A DNA stretch of 8,449 nt from Deltaproteobacteria bacterium (GCA_015233285.1 JADFYA010000143.1:1-8449), one strand, 5' to 3'; shown: positions 1 through 6,194, counted from the stretch's first letter. Translations and numbers: made by a program. The notes: a model not told the origin generated them from the letters alone.

Positions 1-2
1 AA

Positions 3-1211
3 CCCAGAGATGGGCGTAATTACCAAATTACCGCCGATGTCCGACACTGGGTCCCCACAGCGATGCCTGGAACCAGCATTATGCAGCGTTGGGAAAAATC
101 GTTATTGGTGTCGGAAATAGATGTCGGACACGATGGCTGGTTTGTTCGAGTCGAGGCGTCGCTCCTGCCGCTGTTAACCGGACTCAACAGCAGGACTATA
201 AATGGATTTCTGTTTTTGTTTTTCTTGCTTCTCGCTGTTGTCGGCTTGTCCTATCTAATTAGTGGGAGCTTGATTTATTCGGTCGAGAGGCTACAGGAAG
301 CCACGGGGAGGCTGCCCCAACAGCTTGAGATTGAAGATTCAGAGAGGTATTGGCCCGTCAGCAGAATCGCCGAGCTGGATAAATTGATTTACAACTTCAC
401 GCAAATGTCTCAGGCCCTCAAGGGAGCCTTTCGCGACCAGAGGCAACTCAATGAATATCTTGAACAACGCGTATCAGAGCGGACAGCTTTGTTGAAAACC
501 GTCAACGAACAACTACAGGAAGAAATAGCAGAACGGCAACGGGCTGAAGACCAGTTGCTCGACGCCCTGAGAGAAAAGGAAGTTCTGCTTAAAGAGGTTC
601 ACCATCGGGTCAAAAATAATTTACAGGTGGTCATAAGCCTGCTGAACATGCAGTCAAGACAGGATCCTGATGGGCGCGTCAGGCAAGCTTTGCAAGACAG
701 CCGGGATAGAATCCGGGCTATGGCGTTGATTCATGAAACGTTGCACAGATCGAGTAATTTGGCCAAGATTTCAATAAAAAACTATACTCAAGACCTGGTT
801 AGGATTTTATTCCAGGCCTTACAGGGCCGGGGAAAGATATTTACCACAAGCTTGGATATGGAGGAAATTAGCCTACCGATTGATCAGGCTGTTCCCTGCG
901 GGCTCATTTTGAACGAATTGATAACCAATGCCTTGAAATATGGTCTACCGGGGGGAAAAGAAGGCGTGCTGAGAATAGAGGCCCGAATGATTGATTCAGA
1001 TGAAGTTGAGTTACAAATCCGAGATAACGGCCCTGGCTTGCCCGAAGACATAGAGCGCCTGAAAGAAACTTCTCTTGGCCTGAATCTCGTGTCAATTTTA
1101 GTCGAGGGTCAGCTCTTGGGCCGTCTGACCATGGAAAACGATCATGGAGCCGTTTTTAAAATTCGCTGGCCCTTTTTAGAAAAGGCAAGAGAGGAGCGCG
1201 CCAATGCCTAA
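3..1211 (+). CDS. Membrane sensor histidine kinase, HisKA_2/HATPase type (5' end missing)
   Basis: Sensor kinase expected to autophosphorylate on histidine and pass phosphate to a receiver, probably one of the two encoded directly downstream. The frame stays open to the left edge, so the first ATG (63) is probably internal and the gene is partial. Numbering from that ATG: an apparent extracytoplasmic sensor end (residues 1-45, perhaps dCache-like), one hydrophobic membrane segment (about 49-72), a HAMP-like linker and coiled coil (about 73-170), the dimerisation/phosphoacceptor motif EVHHRVKNN (178-186, the HisKA_2 signature), and an ATPase domain with N box NELITNALKY (284-293), G1 DNGPGLP (321-327) and a G2-like GLNLVSILVEG (339-349). 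The end overlaps the next gene by 8 nt, which implies translational coupling. The kinase class is clear from the motifs. The signal sensed cannot be read. Confidence 0.9.
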   Translation, partial: PRDGRNYQITADVRHWVPTAMPGTSIMQRWEKSLLVSEIDVGHDGWFVRVEASLLPLLTGLNSRTINGFLFLFFLLLAVVGLSYLISGSLIYSVERLQEATGRLPQQLEIEDSERYWPVSRIAELDKLIYNFTQMSQALKGAFRDQRQLNEYLEQRVSERTALLKTVNEQLQEEIAERQRAEDQLLDALREKEVLLKEVHHRVKNNLQVVISLLNMQSRQDPDGRVRQALQDSRDRIRAMALIHETLHRSSNLAKISIKNYTQDLVRILFQALQGRGKIFTTSLDMEEISLPIDQAVPCGLILNELITNALKYGLPGGKEGVLRIEARMIDSDEVELQIRDNGPGLPEDIERLKETSLGLNLVSILVEGQLLGRLTMENDHGAVFKIRWPFLEKAREERANA

Positions 1212-1776
1212 AGCACGAATCATGATTGTGGAAGACGAGGCTATTACCGCTCGGGAACTGGCCCACGAACTCCAGGAACTGGGCTACGAAATTGTCTCCA
1301 TCGTAGTTTCGGGAGAGAAAGCCGTCAGACTGGCCGAGGAGAACCATCCAGACCTGATATTGATGGACATAAAACTGGTTGGCAGCATGGATGGTATTGA
1401 AGCGGCACAGGAAATCAAAAACAAATCCGGCGTCCCGGTGATCTTCTTAACTTCCTGGGCCGAGGATGAATTCTTAGCTCGGGCCAAGGTTACCGAGCCT
1501 TTCGGCTATTTGCTCAAACCTTATAACATCAGGGAACTTCGCGCCTGCATCGAGATGGCCTTGTACCGGGCTGAGATGGAGGCCAAAGTGAAGAAGCTCA
1601 GCGGCCTTTTGCCTATCTGCGCCAGTTGCAAAAAAATTCGAGACGACCAGGGTTATTGGCAACGGATAGAGAAGTATATCCAGGAGCATTCCGAGGCGTT
1701 ATTCACTCATGGCGTTTGCCCTGACTGCGTCAAGAAACTATACCCGGAATATTACGCTGAAAAAGATTATCAATAA
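1204..1776 (+). CDS. Response regulator receiver with C-terminal four-cysteine (zinc-ribbon-like) tail
   Basis: A 190-residue protein. Residues 1-122 form a CheY-like receiver with the acidic pair E10/D11, phosphoacceptor D55, T83 and K105 in a KPY motif, all in canonical places. The tail (about 132-181) starts LLPICASCKKIRD and has C139-x2-C142 and C172-x2-C175, spaced to bind one metal ion, probably zinc. This tail recurs at the ends of receiver and PAS proteins in Desulfobacterota, but I know of no assigned biochemical role. There is no DNA-binding, GGDEF, EAL or kinase domain, so output is probably by protein contact. GAGGAG at 1191-1196 sits 7 nt before the ATG and supports this start. 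The gene overlaps the kinase gene by 8 nt, making the kinase its likely partner. The receiver resembles that of the next gene closely enough to suggest tandem duplication. Confidence 0.9.
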   Translation: MPKARIMIVEDEAITARELAHELQELGYEIVSIVVSGEKAVRLAEENHPDLILMDIKLVGSMDGIEAAQEIKNKSGVPVIFLTSWAEDEFLARAKVTEPFGYLLKPYNIRELRACIEMALYRAEMEAKVKKLSGLLPICASCKKIRDDQGYWQRIEKYIQEHSEALFTHGVCPDCVKKLYPEYYAEKDYQ

Positions 1777-1788
1777 AAGGGAGAAGTG

Positions 1789-2934
1789 ATGGCGCCACGC
1801 AAAATTATGATTGTGGAGGATGAAGCCATTGTGGCGCTCGACCTCAAGAGGATACTTGAGGATTTAGGTTATGTTGTCTGCGCCCGAACAGCTTCCGGTG
1901 AAAAGGCCGTTGCCCAGGTCGAAGAAGACCGCCCCGATCTTGTTCTGATGGATATTACTTTAGCCGGAAAGATGGACGGAATCGAGGCAGCCGAGATAAT
2001 TCGTTACAGGTTTGATATTCCAGTTGTTTTTACTACCGCATGGGCTGATGAAGAGGCGCTGACAAGAGTCAAATCGGCCTATCCCTTTGGCTACTTACTT
2101 AAGCCATATCAGGAACGGGATATTCGGATTACGATTGACATGGCCTTCCATCTGGCACAGGCTGAGTCTGAAAGGAAGCTTGCGGAGGAAGCGTTACGTG
2201 AGAGTGAGAAAAAGTACAAAACCCTGATTGAAACGACTGACACCGGATTTGTGATTCTCGACCGGGAAGGAAGGGTTCTCGACGCTAACCCGAAGTTTGT
2301 CAGGTTAACCGGTAATACGCGGTTGATAGATATCCTTAATCGCCAAGTCACCGAGTGGACTGCGCCACATGATCTGGAACGAAATTCATCGGCGATCGGC
2401 CAGTGCTTAGAGCTGGGTTATGTCCGCCATCTTGTAATCGATTACGTGAACCAACAAGGATCATTTACCCCGGTTGAGATAAACGCCACCGTCGTGCCGA
2501 CACCTGGAGGCCTCCGGATCATGTCGCTAATCCGGGATATAACCGAGCGGAAACATACAGAGGATGCGATCTTGGCCGGTGAAAATTGGTTTAGATCAAT
2601 TTTCGAGAACTTCCCTGTACCCTATCACTCCCTCGATGAATATGGCCGCTTCCTTGAGGTGAACGGCGCGCTCTGTGATCTGCTAGGGTTCAAAAGAGAA
2701 GACATTATCGGTAAAGAATTTGGAGATTTTTGCACCTCCGCGAGCAAGCCTTTATTTCATGAAATATATAAACAAGTTAAAGAGATAGGATGGGATGGCA
2801 ATGCTGAACTGGCTTTAATCAACTCGGCAGGGGAAACAATTACGGTGCTGCTGACGTGCCGTGTTCAACCCCACCCCGTTACTAATGAATTTATTCGAAC
2901 TCATTGTATACTATATGATATTACCTCGCAATAA
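1789..2934 (+). CDS. REC-PAS-PAS signalling protein without an output domain
   Basis: A 381-residue protein. The receiver (about 1-122) has E10/D11, phosphoacceptor D55, T83 and K105-P106-Y107, with the same spacing as the upstream receiver. A helical linker follows, then two PAS domains: about 138-255, ending in IRDITERK, and about 265-381, ending in LYDITSQ. The second PAS lacks the histidine kinase, GGDEF or helix-turn-helix that usually follows such a module. It may be a natural sensor or adaptor protein, or the remains of a longer hybrid protein. The downstream DNA contains transposase debris, so 3' erosion is possible. A GTG lies at 1786, but AGGGAG at 1778-1783 is 5 nt from the ATG at 1789 and only 2 nt from the GTG, so the ATG is preferred. 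The gap to the previous gene is 12 nt, consistent with one operon. Confidence 0.88.
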   Translation: MAPRKIMIVEDEAIVALDLKRILEDLGYVVCARTASGEKAVAQVEEDRPDLVLMDITLAGKMDGIEAAEIIRYRFDIPVVFTTAWADEEALTRVKSAYPFGYLLKPYQERDIRITIDMAFHLAQAESERKLAEEALRESEKKYKTLIETTDTGFVILDREGRVLDANPKFVRLTGNTRLIDILNRQVTEWTAPHDLERNSSAIGQCLELGYVRHLVIDYVNQQGSFTPVEINATVVPTPGGLRIMSLIRDITERKHTEDAILAGENWFRSIFENFPVPYHSLDEYGRFLEVNGALCDLLGFKREDIIGKEFGDFCTSASKPLFHEIYKQVKEIGWDGNAELALINSAGETITVLLTCRVQPHPVTNEFIRTHCILYDITSQ

Positions 2935-2954
2935 GCTTATGGGTGTTATCACCC
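2931..2954. repeat. Palindrome plus short hairpin at the 3' end of the REC-PAS-PAS gene
   Basis: ATAAGCTTAT (2931-2940) is a perfect 10-bp palindrome that includes the stop codon. It is followed directly by GGGTG-TTAT-CACCC (2941-2954), a 5-bp stem with a 4-nt loop. No U-tract follows on either strand, so this is not a standard intrinsic terminator. It could be a weak transcript-end structure or the edge of old mobile-element DNA. Confidence 0.45.
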
Positions 2955-3196
2955 CAGGATCGGCATGAAGACGAAAAAGACGGTGTATTCCGCCGAACTG
3001 TCAGTCGGATATCCAGTGCCGAGGTTGATCGGCGCCACGTGTAAGGTGCTCCCCCTTGTCAAGATAAATTTCTTCCACCTGGTTATTTGGTTGCCATGCA
3101 CCCCATGCTCACCGGCAATCTCAGCCATGGTCCGGTGACCCTTTATCCCTTCCCTCGCCACCTCGCCCTAAAGCCGGAATCGTACCTCTTCCCCAT
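2949..3196 (-). pseudogene. IS3-family OrfA-type transposase remnant (frameshifted)
   Basis: Read on the minus strand, an ATG at 3196-3194 preceded by a purine-rich ribosome-site-like stretch gives MGKRYDSGFRAR. After a single-base shift at about 3158-3162, the reading continues as VAREGIKGHRTMAEIAG and EHGVHGNQITRWKK. Together this matches the N-terminal helix-turn-helix of IS3/IS911-type OrfA proteins, whose usual pattern is FKAKVALEAIKG followed by ELA, then GVHPNQI and WKK. Adding one G after GCGAGG would restore the frame. After WKKF (about 3066) the sequence no longer resembles OrfA, and no OrfB is present. It is a short decayed fragment, probably inactive. The family call rests on motif recall rather than a search. 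Confidence 0.65.
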
Positions 3197-3277
3197 CTCT
3201 TTCCGTTAAGTCCTCCCTGTTGGACTAATCAAACCTGAGTTCGACCAGTTTTTTAATTAACTACCAAAAAAATGAAT

Positions 3278-3304
3278 CCGCAGATTTCTCAGATCAACGC
3301 AGAT
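3278..3304. repeat. Degenerate CAGAT-rich short repeat
   Basis: The segment contains GCAGATT, TCAGATC and CGCAGAT in close succession, spaced about 10-11 bases apart. Short arrays of this kind (CGCAGATT-like units) recur in intergenic DNA of many environmental bacteria. No function can be assigned from the sequence. Confidence 0.4.
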
Positions 3305-3388
3305 GGAAATGACCCACCGACCTGTAACGGTCCGAATATGCGCTAACCAGTGCAATCTATCGGATTGAATCATGGCCCTTTATGATAA

Positions 3389-3472
3389 ATGTTACATTAA
3401 GGTGAAATCCGCTGTTGTGACCGAGTTATCTGGTAATCGTCACGGTGCTGTAACAATACGATGTTACCTTAA
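3389..3472. promoter_or_regulatory. Cluster of TGTAAC/GTTAC sites, possible operator region
   Basis: ATGTTACATTAA (3389-3400) and ATGTTACCTTAA (3461-3472) are direct repeats matching at 11 of 12 positions. The second is part of a perfect inverted repeat, GTAACA-N6-TGTTAC (3450-3467), which has the shape of a dimeric regulator site. Another TGTAAC lies at 3323-3328. The cluster is about 200 bases upstream of the receiver gene at 3660. The regulator is unknown and the operator role is inference. Confidence 0.35.
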
Positions 3473-3485
3473 CACCGTTCTTGAG

Positions 3486-3525
3486 ACTTCAACCCGGCCG
3501 ATATGGGCGAATGGTCGGCTGAAGT
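3486..3525. repeat. Bulged inverted repeat (possible RNA hairpin)
   Basis: ACTTCA (3486-3491) pairs with TGAAGT (3520-3525). After a 5-base bulge on the left arm, GCCGA (3497-3501) pairs with TCGGC (3515-3519). This gives 11 base pairs in all around a 13-base loop. No U-tract follows. It could be a leader-RNA structure or leftover mobile-element DNA. Confidence 0.35.
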
Positions 3526-3659
3526 GAAAGAGTACGCTGATTGCCGGCCTGGAAACTGTTTTGTCCGGGAAGGAAGGACTCAGAAATTTGTTGGCCAAAT
3601 TCAAGCGAACCGACGATTATTTCAAACAAGACTAAGTTACGGGATAACCGGGAGACTTT

Positions 3660-4040
3660 ATGGCCAAAGTATTAGTGGTGGATGATGAACAATACATCCG
3701 GGAAATGTATCTTGACGAGTTGACCGAAGATGGACACGCCGTGGCGACTCTCGCCTCAGGATTGAACTTGAGAGAGTCCTTGGACAGTCTGCAACCTGAC
3801 GTGATGGTCTTGGACATTATGCTGGGCGGTGATAATGGGCTTAATCTACTTCAGGAAATTCGTTCCGATAACTATAAGCTCCCGGTCATTCTGTGCAGCG
3901 CCAATGATTCCGGCAAATCAGATCCGCGATCCCTGGCTGCGGAATATTATGTCATGAAATCATTTGATCTCTCAGAGCTGAAAAAAAGGGTCAACCAGGC
4001 CGTCAATGGGATCAATTGCCGCCCCATCAGCCGGAACTGA
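3660..4040 (+). CDS. Stand-alone CheY-like receiver protein
   Basis: A 126-residue single-domain response regulator with acidic pair D8/D9, phosphoacceptor D52, S80 in the threonine/serine switch position and the conserved lysine K100. There is no output domain, so it probably acts by protein contact or as a phosphate carrier. The lysine is followed by serine (K100-S101) instead of the near-invariant proline, which may change the loop that couples phosphorylation to output. GGGAG at about 3649-3653 lies 6 nt before the ATG. The gene stands alone between a long debris-rich gap and a repeat-bearing gap, with no adjacent kinase, so its partner is unknown. Confidence 0.88.
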   Translation: MAKVLVVDDEQYIREMYLDELTEDGHAVATLASGLNLRESLDSLQPDVMVLDIMLGGDNGLNLLQEIRSDNYKLPVILCSANDSGKSDPRSLAAEYYVMKSFDLSELKKRVNQAVNGINCRPISRN

Positions 4041-4105
4041 AATATCAATCTTTTCCACCAGTCCGAAGTTGAGAACACAATACTGTTGGATTAAGAGTGC
4101 GACGT

Positions 4106-4198
4106 TAAGATTTCTCGCTTCGCTCGAAATGACAGCGAGTTAGACCATCCGGAATGATGATGTAAAATTGTCATTCCGAACGAATGTGAGGAATCTTA
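4106..4198. repeat. Inverted pair of about 30-bp intergenic repeats
   Basis: Unit A (4106-4134) begins TAAGATTTCTCGC and ends CGAAATGACA. Unit B (4169-4198) begins TGTCATTCCGAACG and ends GAGGAATCTTA. The reverse complement of B aligns with A along its full length with few mismatches and one small gap. The two arms are separated by 34 bases and could form a large hairpin. This family, pairing a GTCATTCC-type end with a GGAATCTT-type end, is a recurrent intergenic repeat in many bacterial genomes, possibly a MITE or REP-like element. It lies in the gap before the arsC-like gene. Confidence 0.65.
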
Positions 4199-4250
4199 TC
4201 ACATTCGAAGATGGTTAAGCCAACCTGATGTATCTTAGCCCAGACGCTTT

Positions 4251-4255
4251 GGAGG
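4251..4255 (+). promoter_or_regulatory. Strong Shine-Dalgarno that sets a GTG start for arsC
   Basis: GGAGG, extended to GGAGGTGAT (4251-4259), matches the 16S rRNA anti-Shine-Dalgarno along its length. It ends 5 nt before the GTG at 4261. An in-frame ATG at 4228 lies upstream of this site and would add 11 residues that do not fit the family, so the GTG is preferred. Confidence 0.75.
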
Positions 4256-4260
4256 TGATT

Positions 4261-4704
4261 GTGACCGGAAAATCCGCGGTTCTTTTTGTTTGTGTCCATA
4301 ATAGCGCCCGGAGCCAGATGGCGGAGGCTTTCTTGCGTCACATGGCCGGCGATCGTTTTGAAGCGACCAGCGCCGGTTTTGAACCGACCGTCATTAATCC
4401 CCTCGTTCTGGAGGTCATGGGGGAAGAAGGATTTGATCTGTCGGGCCATCAAACCAAGAGTGTATTTGATTTATATAAGCAAGGAAAATTATATCGATAT
4501 ATCATAACCGTGTGCGATGAATCAACCGGCCAAAGATGCCCCGTGTTTCCTGGAATAGCCAAAAGACTGCATTGGAGCTTTGACGATCCGGCGTCATTCA
4601 CCGGCAGTCATGAAGAAAAGTTGGCCTTAACCAGAAAAGTCCGGGACGAAATCATGGCCACAATTCAAGACTGGCTAAGCGGACCGGCTCCGGCCACAGA
4701 CTAA
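4261..4704 (+). CDS. arsC: Arsenate reductase / low-molecular-weight protein tyrosine phosphatase family
   Basis: A cytoplasmic enzyme of 147 residues from the GTG start, close to the family's usual length. It carries the phosphate-binding loop C11-V-H-N-S-A-R17-S18, the CX5R signature of thioredoxin-coupled ArsC and LMW phosphatases. It also has the two further cysteines needed for the ArsC disulfide cascade, C85 (in VCDES) and C93 (in RCPVFPG), matching the C82/C89 pair of the well-studied plasmid ArsC. The D108-P109 pair supplies the expected general acid. Because all three redox cysteines are present, arsenate reduction is favoured over protein phosphatase activity. No ars transporter or ArsR regulator is visible. 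The PhoB-like gene starts 28 nt downstream, suggesting co-transcription. Confidence 0.85.
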   Translation: MTGKSAVLFVCVHNSARSQMAEAFLRHMAGDRFEATSAGFEPTVINPLVLEVMGEEGFDLSGHQTKSVFDLYKQGKLYRYIITVCDESTGQRCPVFPGIAKRLHWSFDDPASFTGSHEEKLALTRKVRDEIMATIQDWLSGPAPATD

Positions 4705-4732
4705 GCGGCACGAGAAAAGGAAGAGAAAGCAA

Positions 4733-5428
4733 ATGTCCCAAGTGAACATATTAGTGGTGGAAGATGAGCAGGATATTCTCGACCTGGTGGAATACAATCT
4801 TCAGCAAGAGGGCTTCCATGTCCTGCGGGCGATGGATGGACTGGCCGGAATTCAACTGGCCAAAAAAGAACGTCCTGATCTGGTCATCCTCGACCTCATG
4901 CTGCCCAAGATGGATGGCAAGGAGGTTTGCCGCTCTATCCGCCAGGATGGCGAGACCAGTACCATGCCGATCATGATGCTGACGGCCAGGGCTGAAGAGA
5001 TTGACCGGGTCATTGGGTTTGAACTGGGCGCGGACGATTACTTGACCAAGCCGTTCAGCCCCCGGGAACTGGTCCTTCGGGTCAGGGCCGTGCTCAGGCG
5101 GTTAAAAGATAAGGTGACATCTAATTCACTTATCCGATTTCCAGGCATCCTGATTGATCCGGAGAAGCATCGGGTCGAAATCGATGAACAGGATGTCCGA
5201 TTGACCGCCACCGAGTTCAGATTGTTGCAATGTCTGGCGGCCAATTCAGGCAATGTCTTGACCAGGGAGGATTTGCTCGACCAGGTCTGGGGTTATGTTT
5301 ATGATGGTTACGCCCGGACGGTCGATACCCATATCCGACGGCTCCGGAAGAAAATGGGTAATCAACAAGAACGGATCGATACTATTCGAGGTGTGGGATA
5401 TCGATTTCGGTCCGACCAGTTACAGTGA
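4733..5428 (+). CDS. PhoB/OmpR-family response regulator (REC plus winged helix)
   Basis: A 231-residue DNA-binding response regulator. The receiver (about 1-122) has E10/D11, phosphoacceptor D54, T84 and K106-P107-F108. The C-terminal part (about 130-229) is an OmpR/PhoB winged helix with LTATEFRLLQCLAAN, the recognition-helix region RTVDTHIRRLRKKM and the closing IRGVGYRF. It resembles PhoB/PhoP more than other OmpR subgroups, but assignment to the phosphate regulon is inference. The neighbouring arsC and the PhoU-like gene further downstream are consistent with it. No cognate kinase is adjacent: the next gene encodes an XXXCH protein. AAGGA at 4717-4721 lies upstream of the ATG at a fairly long spacing. 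Confidence 0.92.
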   Translation: MSQVNILVVEDEQDILDLVEYNLQQEGFHVLRAMDGLAGIQLAKKERPDLVILDLMLPKMDGKEVCRSIRQDGETSTMPIMMLTARAEEIDRVIGFELGADDYLTKPFSPRELVLRVRAVLRRLKDKVTSNSLIRFPGILIDPEKHRVEIDEQDVRLTATEFRLLQCLAANSGNVLTREDLLDQVWGYVYDGYARTVDTHIRRLRKKMGNQQERIDTIRGVGYRFRSDQLQ

Positions 5429-5505
5429 GAGCGGTTGTCGGGTAATCGTCACCGAGTCTGCGTCGAAGTCCGCCCAAACCCGGTCAAATGTATCTAACGG
5501 CCATG

Positions 5506-5541
5506 CCTGAGTCATTAATTCGTGACCGGACTAGACTCAGG
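5506..5541. repeat. 8-bp perfect inverted repeat downstream of the PhoB-like gene
   Basis: CCTGAGTC (5506-5513) and GACTCAGG (5534-5541) are perfect inverted arms around a 20-base loop. It could be an RNA hairpin or a protein-binding palindrome. It abuts the terminator-like hairpin that follows. Confidence 0.45.
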
Positions 5542-5570
5542 CCGGCTTGCCCGGCGGGCGTTTGTTTTGT
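5541..5570 (+). terminator. Probable Rho-independent terminator of the arsC-regulator unit
   Basis: GCCGG (5541-5545) pairs with CCGGC (5551-5555) around CTTGC. A G/C-rich GGGCG and then the T-rich TTTGTTTTGT (5561-5570) follow. The stem is short and the T-run is interrupted and a few bases from the stem, so termination may be partial. Confidence 0.45.
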
Positions 5571-5589
5571 GCTATGCCCTTTTTAATAT
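5562..5589 (+). promoter_or_regulatory. Possible promoter for the XXXCH-PHP-amphi-Trp-PhoU cluster
   Basis: TTGTTT (5562-5567) and TAATAT (5584-5589) lie 16 bases apart and are modest matches to sigma-70 -35 and -10 boxes. They sit 28 bases before the start codon at 5617 and just after the terminator-like hairpin. This placement is sensible, but the boxes are weak. Confidence 0.35.
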
Positions 5590-5616
5590 TCATTGATGCA
5601 ATTTTCAGGAGGAACC

Positions 5617-6162
5617 ATGGGATCCCGTGAAATAAAGATAGAAAAAGTATTGAGCGTAGAAGAACTCTCCGGCTTTTTCAACCAGGTGATTGAAGGTCTG
5701 GAAGCGGCTAATTCGCTCAATGAACTGGGAGTTGATTTGCATGATTTCAGTAAAGTGTCTATCAGTCTCAAACGCCGTCAAGGTCAGGTGATGATGAAGT
5801 TAAAGGTAGAGCATGATCGGACTGCTTCGGGAGAGGAGGAAGACCTTATTGAAACAGATCATCCGGACCAGATCGCCACAAAATACAAAACCCTCAAGAA
5901 ATCAATGAAAACCGGGATGAAGGTGATGGCCCAGTTCTTGAGCAATAATGAATTGCCGCCGAGGCTGGTGGTCCAGTCCTTCTTGAGCCAGGCCAATCAG
6001 ATGATCACCTTTCCGGGCAAAGGGGACGAACATTATCTGGAGTTCGGTAAAGAATGTGATGACCTTAAGGTGGCATTCGACCAGGGCGACGTCAACTTAA
6101 TGAGAATCAAGTGCGATGCACTGAACAGCCTCAAAAAGCAATGTCATGCCCAATTCAAGTAA
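5617..6162 (+). CDS. XXXCH-type protein (GAK-system associated) with amphi-Trp-like N-terminal half
   Basis: A 181-residue protein of unknown function. The C-terminus ends KKQCHAQFK with C176-H177, the CH signature of XXXCH proteins, which resembles a c-type cytochrome CxxCH motif without its first cysteine. No signal peptide or membrane segment is seen, so heme attachment is unlikely. C147 and C166 lie in the preceding helical part. Residues 5-67 follow the same layout as the amphi-Trp protein at 7461: a short strand, an acidic helix ending in EGLEA, then alternating strands with KVSISLKRR and MMKLKVE. The conserved tryptophan is absent. A TTG/ATG at 5593/5596 is in frame, but AGGAGG at 5607-5612 is 4 nt before the ATG at 5617, which fixes the start. 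XXXCH proteins are recorded as markers of the GAK system. The name is from recall; the function is unknown. Confidence 0.75.
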   Translation: MGSREIKIEKVLSVEELSGFFNQVIEGLEAANSLNELGVDLHDFSKVSISLKRRQGQVMMKLKVEHDRTASGEEEDLIETDHPDQIATKYKTLKKSMKTGMKVMAQFLSNNELPPRLVVQSFLSQANQMITFPGKGDEHYLEFGKECDDLKVAFDQGDVNLMRIKCDALNSLKKQCHAQFK

Positions 6163-6194
6163 CCTCTGTCTTTGGTGGGTAAACAAGAAAATAA

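Larger units (their letters stand above)
2935..3659. other. Long gene-poor gap with mobile-element debris and palindromes
   Basis: About 725 bases with no credible intact gene. From left to right it holds a 10-bp palindrome and a small hairpin at the end of the REC-PAS-PAS gene, a minus-strand transposase remnant, an AT-rich stretch with TTAATTAA (3253-3260), a CAGAT-rich repeat (3278-3304), a cluster of TGTAAC/GTTACA sites (3323-3467) and a bulged hairpin (3486-3525). TTGGCC (3591-3596) and GATTAT (3615-3620), 18 nt apart, are a weak promoter candidate for the receiver gene at 3660. A 60-codon open frame at 3503-3685 runs into that receiver gene and has no recognisable protein features, so it was not annotated. 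Confidence 0.7.

Noticed and set aside
3486..3659. Cyclic-di-GMP or other known riboswitch upstream of the receiver gene
   Set aside because: There is a bulged hairpin, but the conserved core sequences of the GEMM classes were not found.
3503..3685. 60-codon + strand open frame before the receiver gene
   Set aside because: It overlaps the receiver gene start, has no ribosome site and its composition shows no recognisable domain or hydrophobic pattern.
4106..4198. CRISPR array
   Set aside because: There are only two units, in inverted and diverged form, with no regular spacers and no cas genes.
4228..4260. Upstream ATG start for the arsC-like gene
   Set aside because: It has no ribosome site and would add residues ahead of the family's usual start; the strong GGAGG lies downstream of it and serves the GTG at 4261.
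5593..5616. Upstream TTG/ATG starts for the XXXCH gene
   Set aside because: The AGGAGG Shine-Dalgarno lies inside this extension and is correctly spaced for the ATG at 5617.
5617..6162. C-type cytochrome function for the XXXCH protein
   Set aside because: Only CH is present, not CxxCH, and there is no signal peptide for export to the site of heme attachment.
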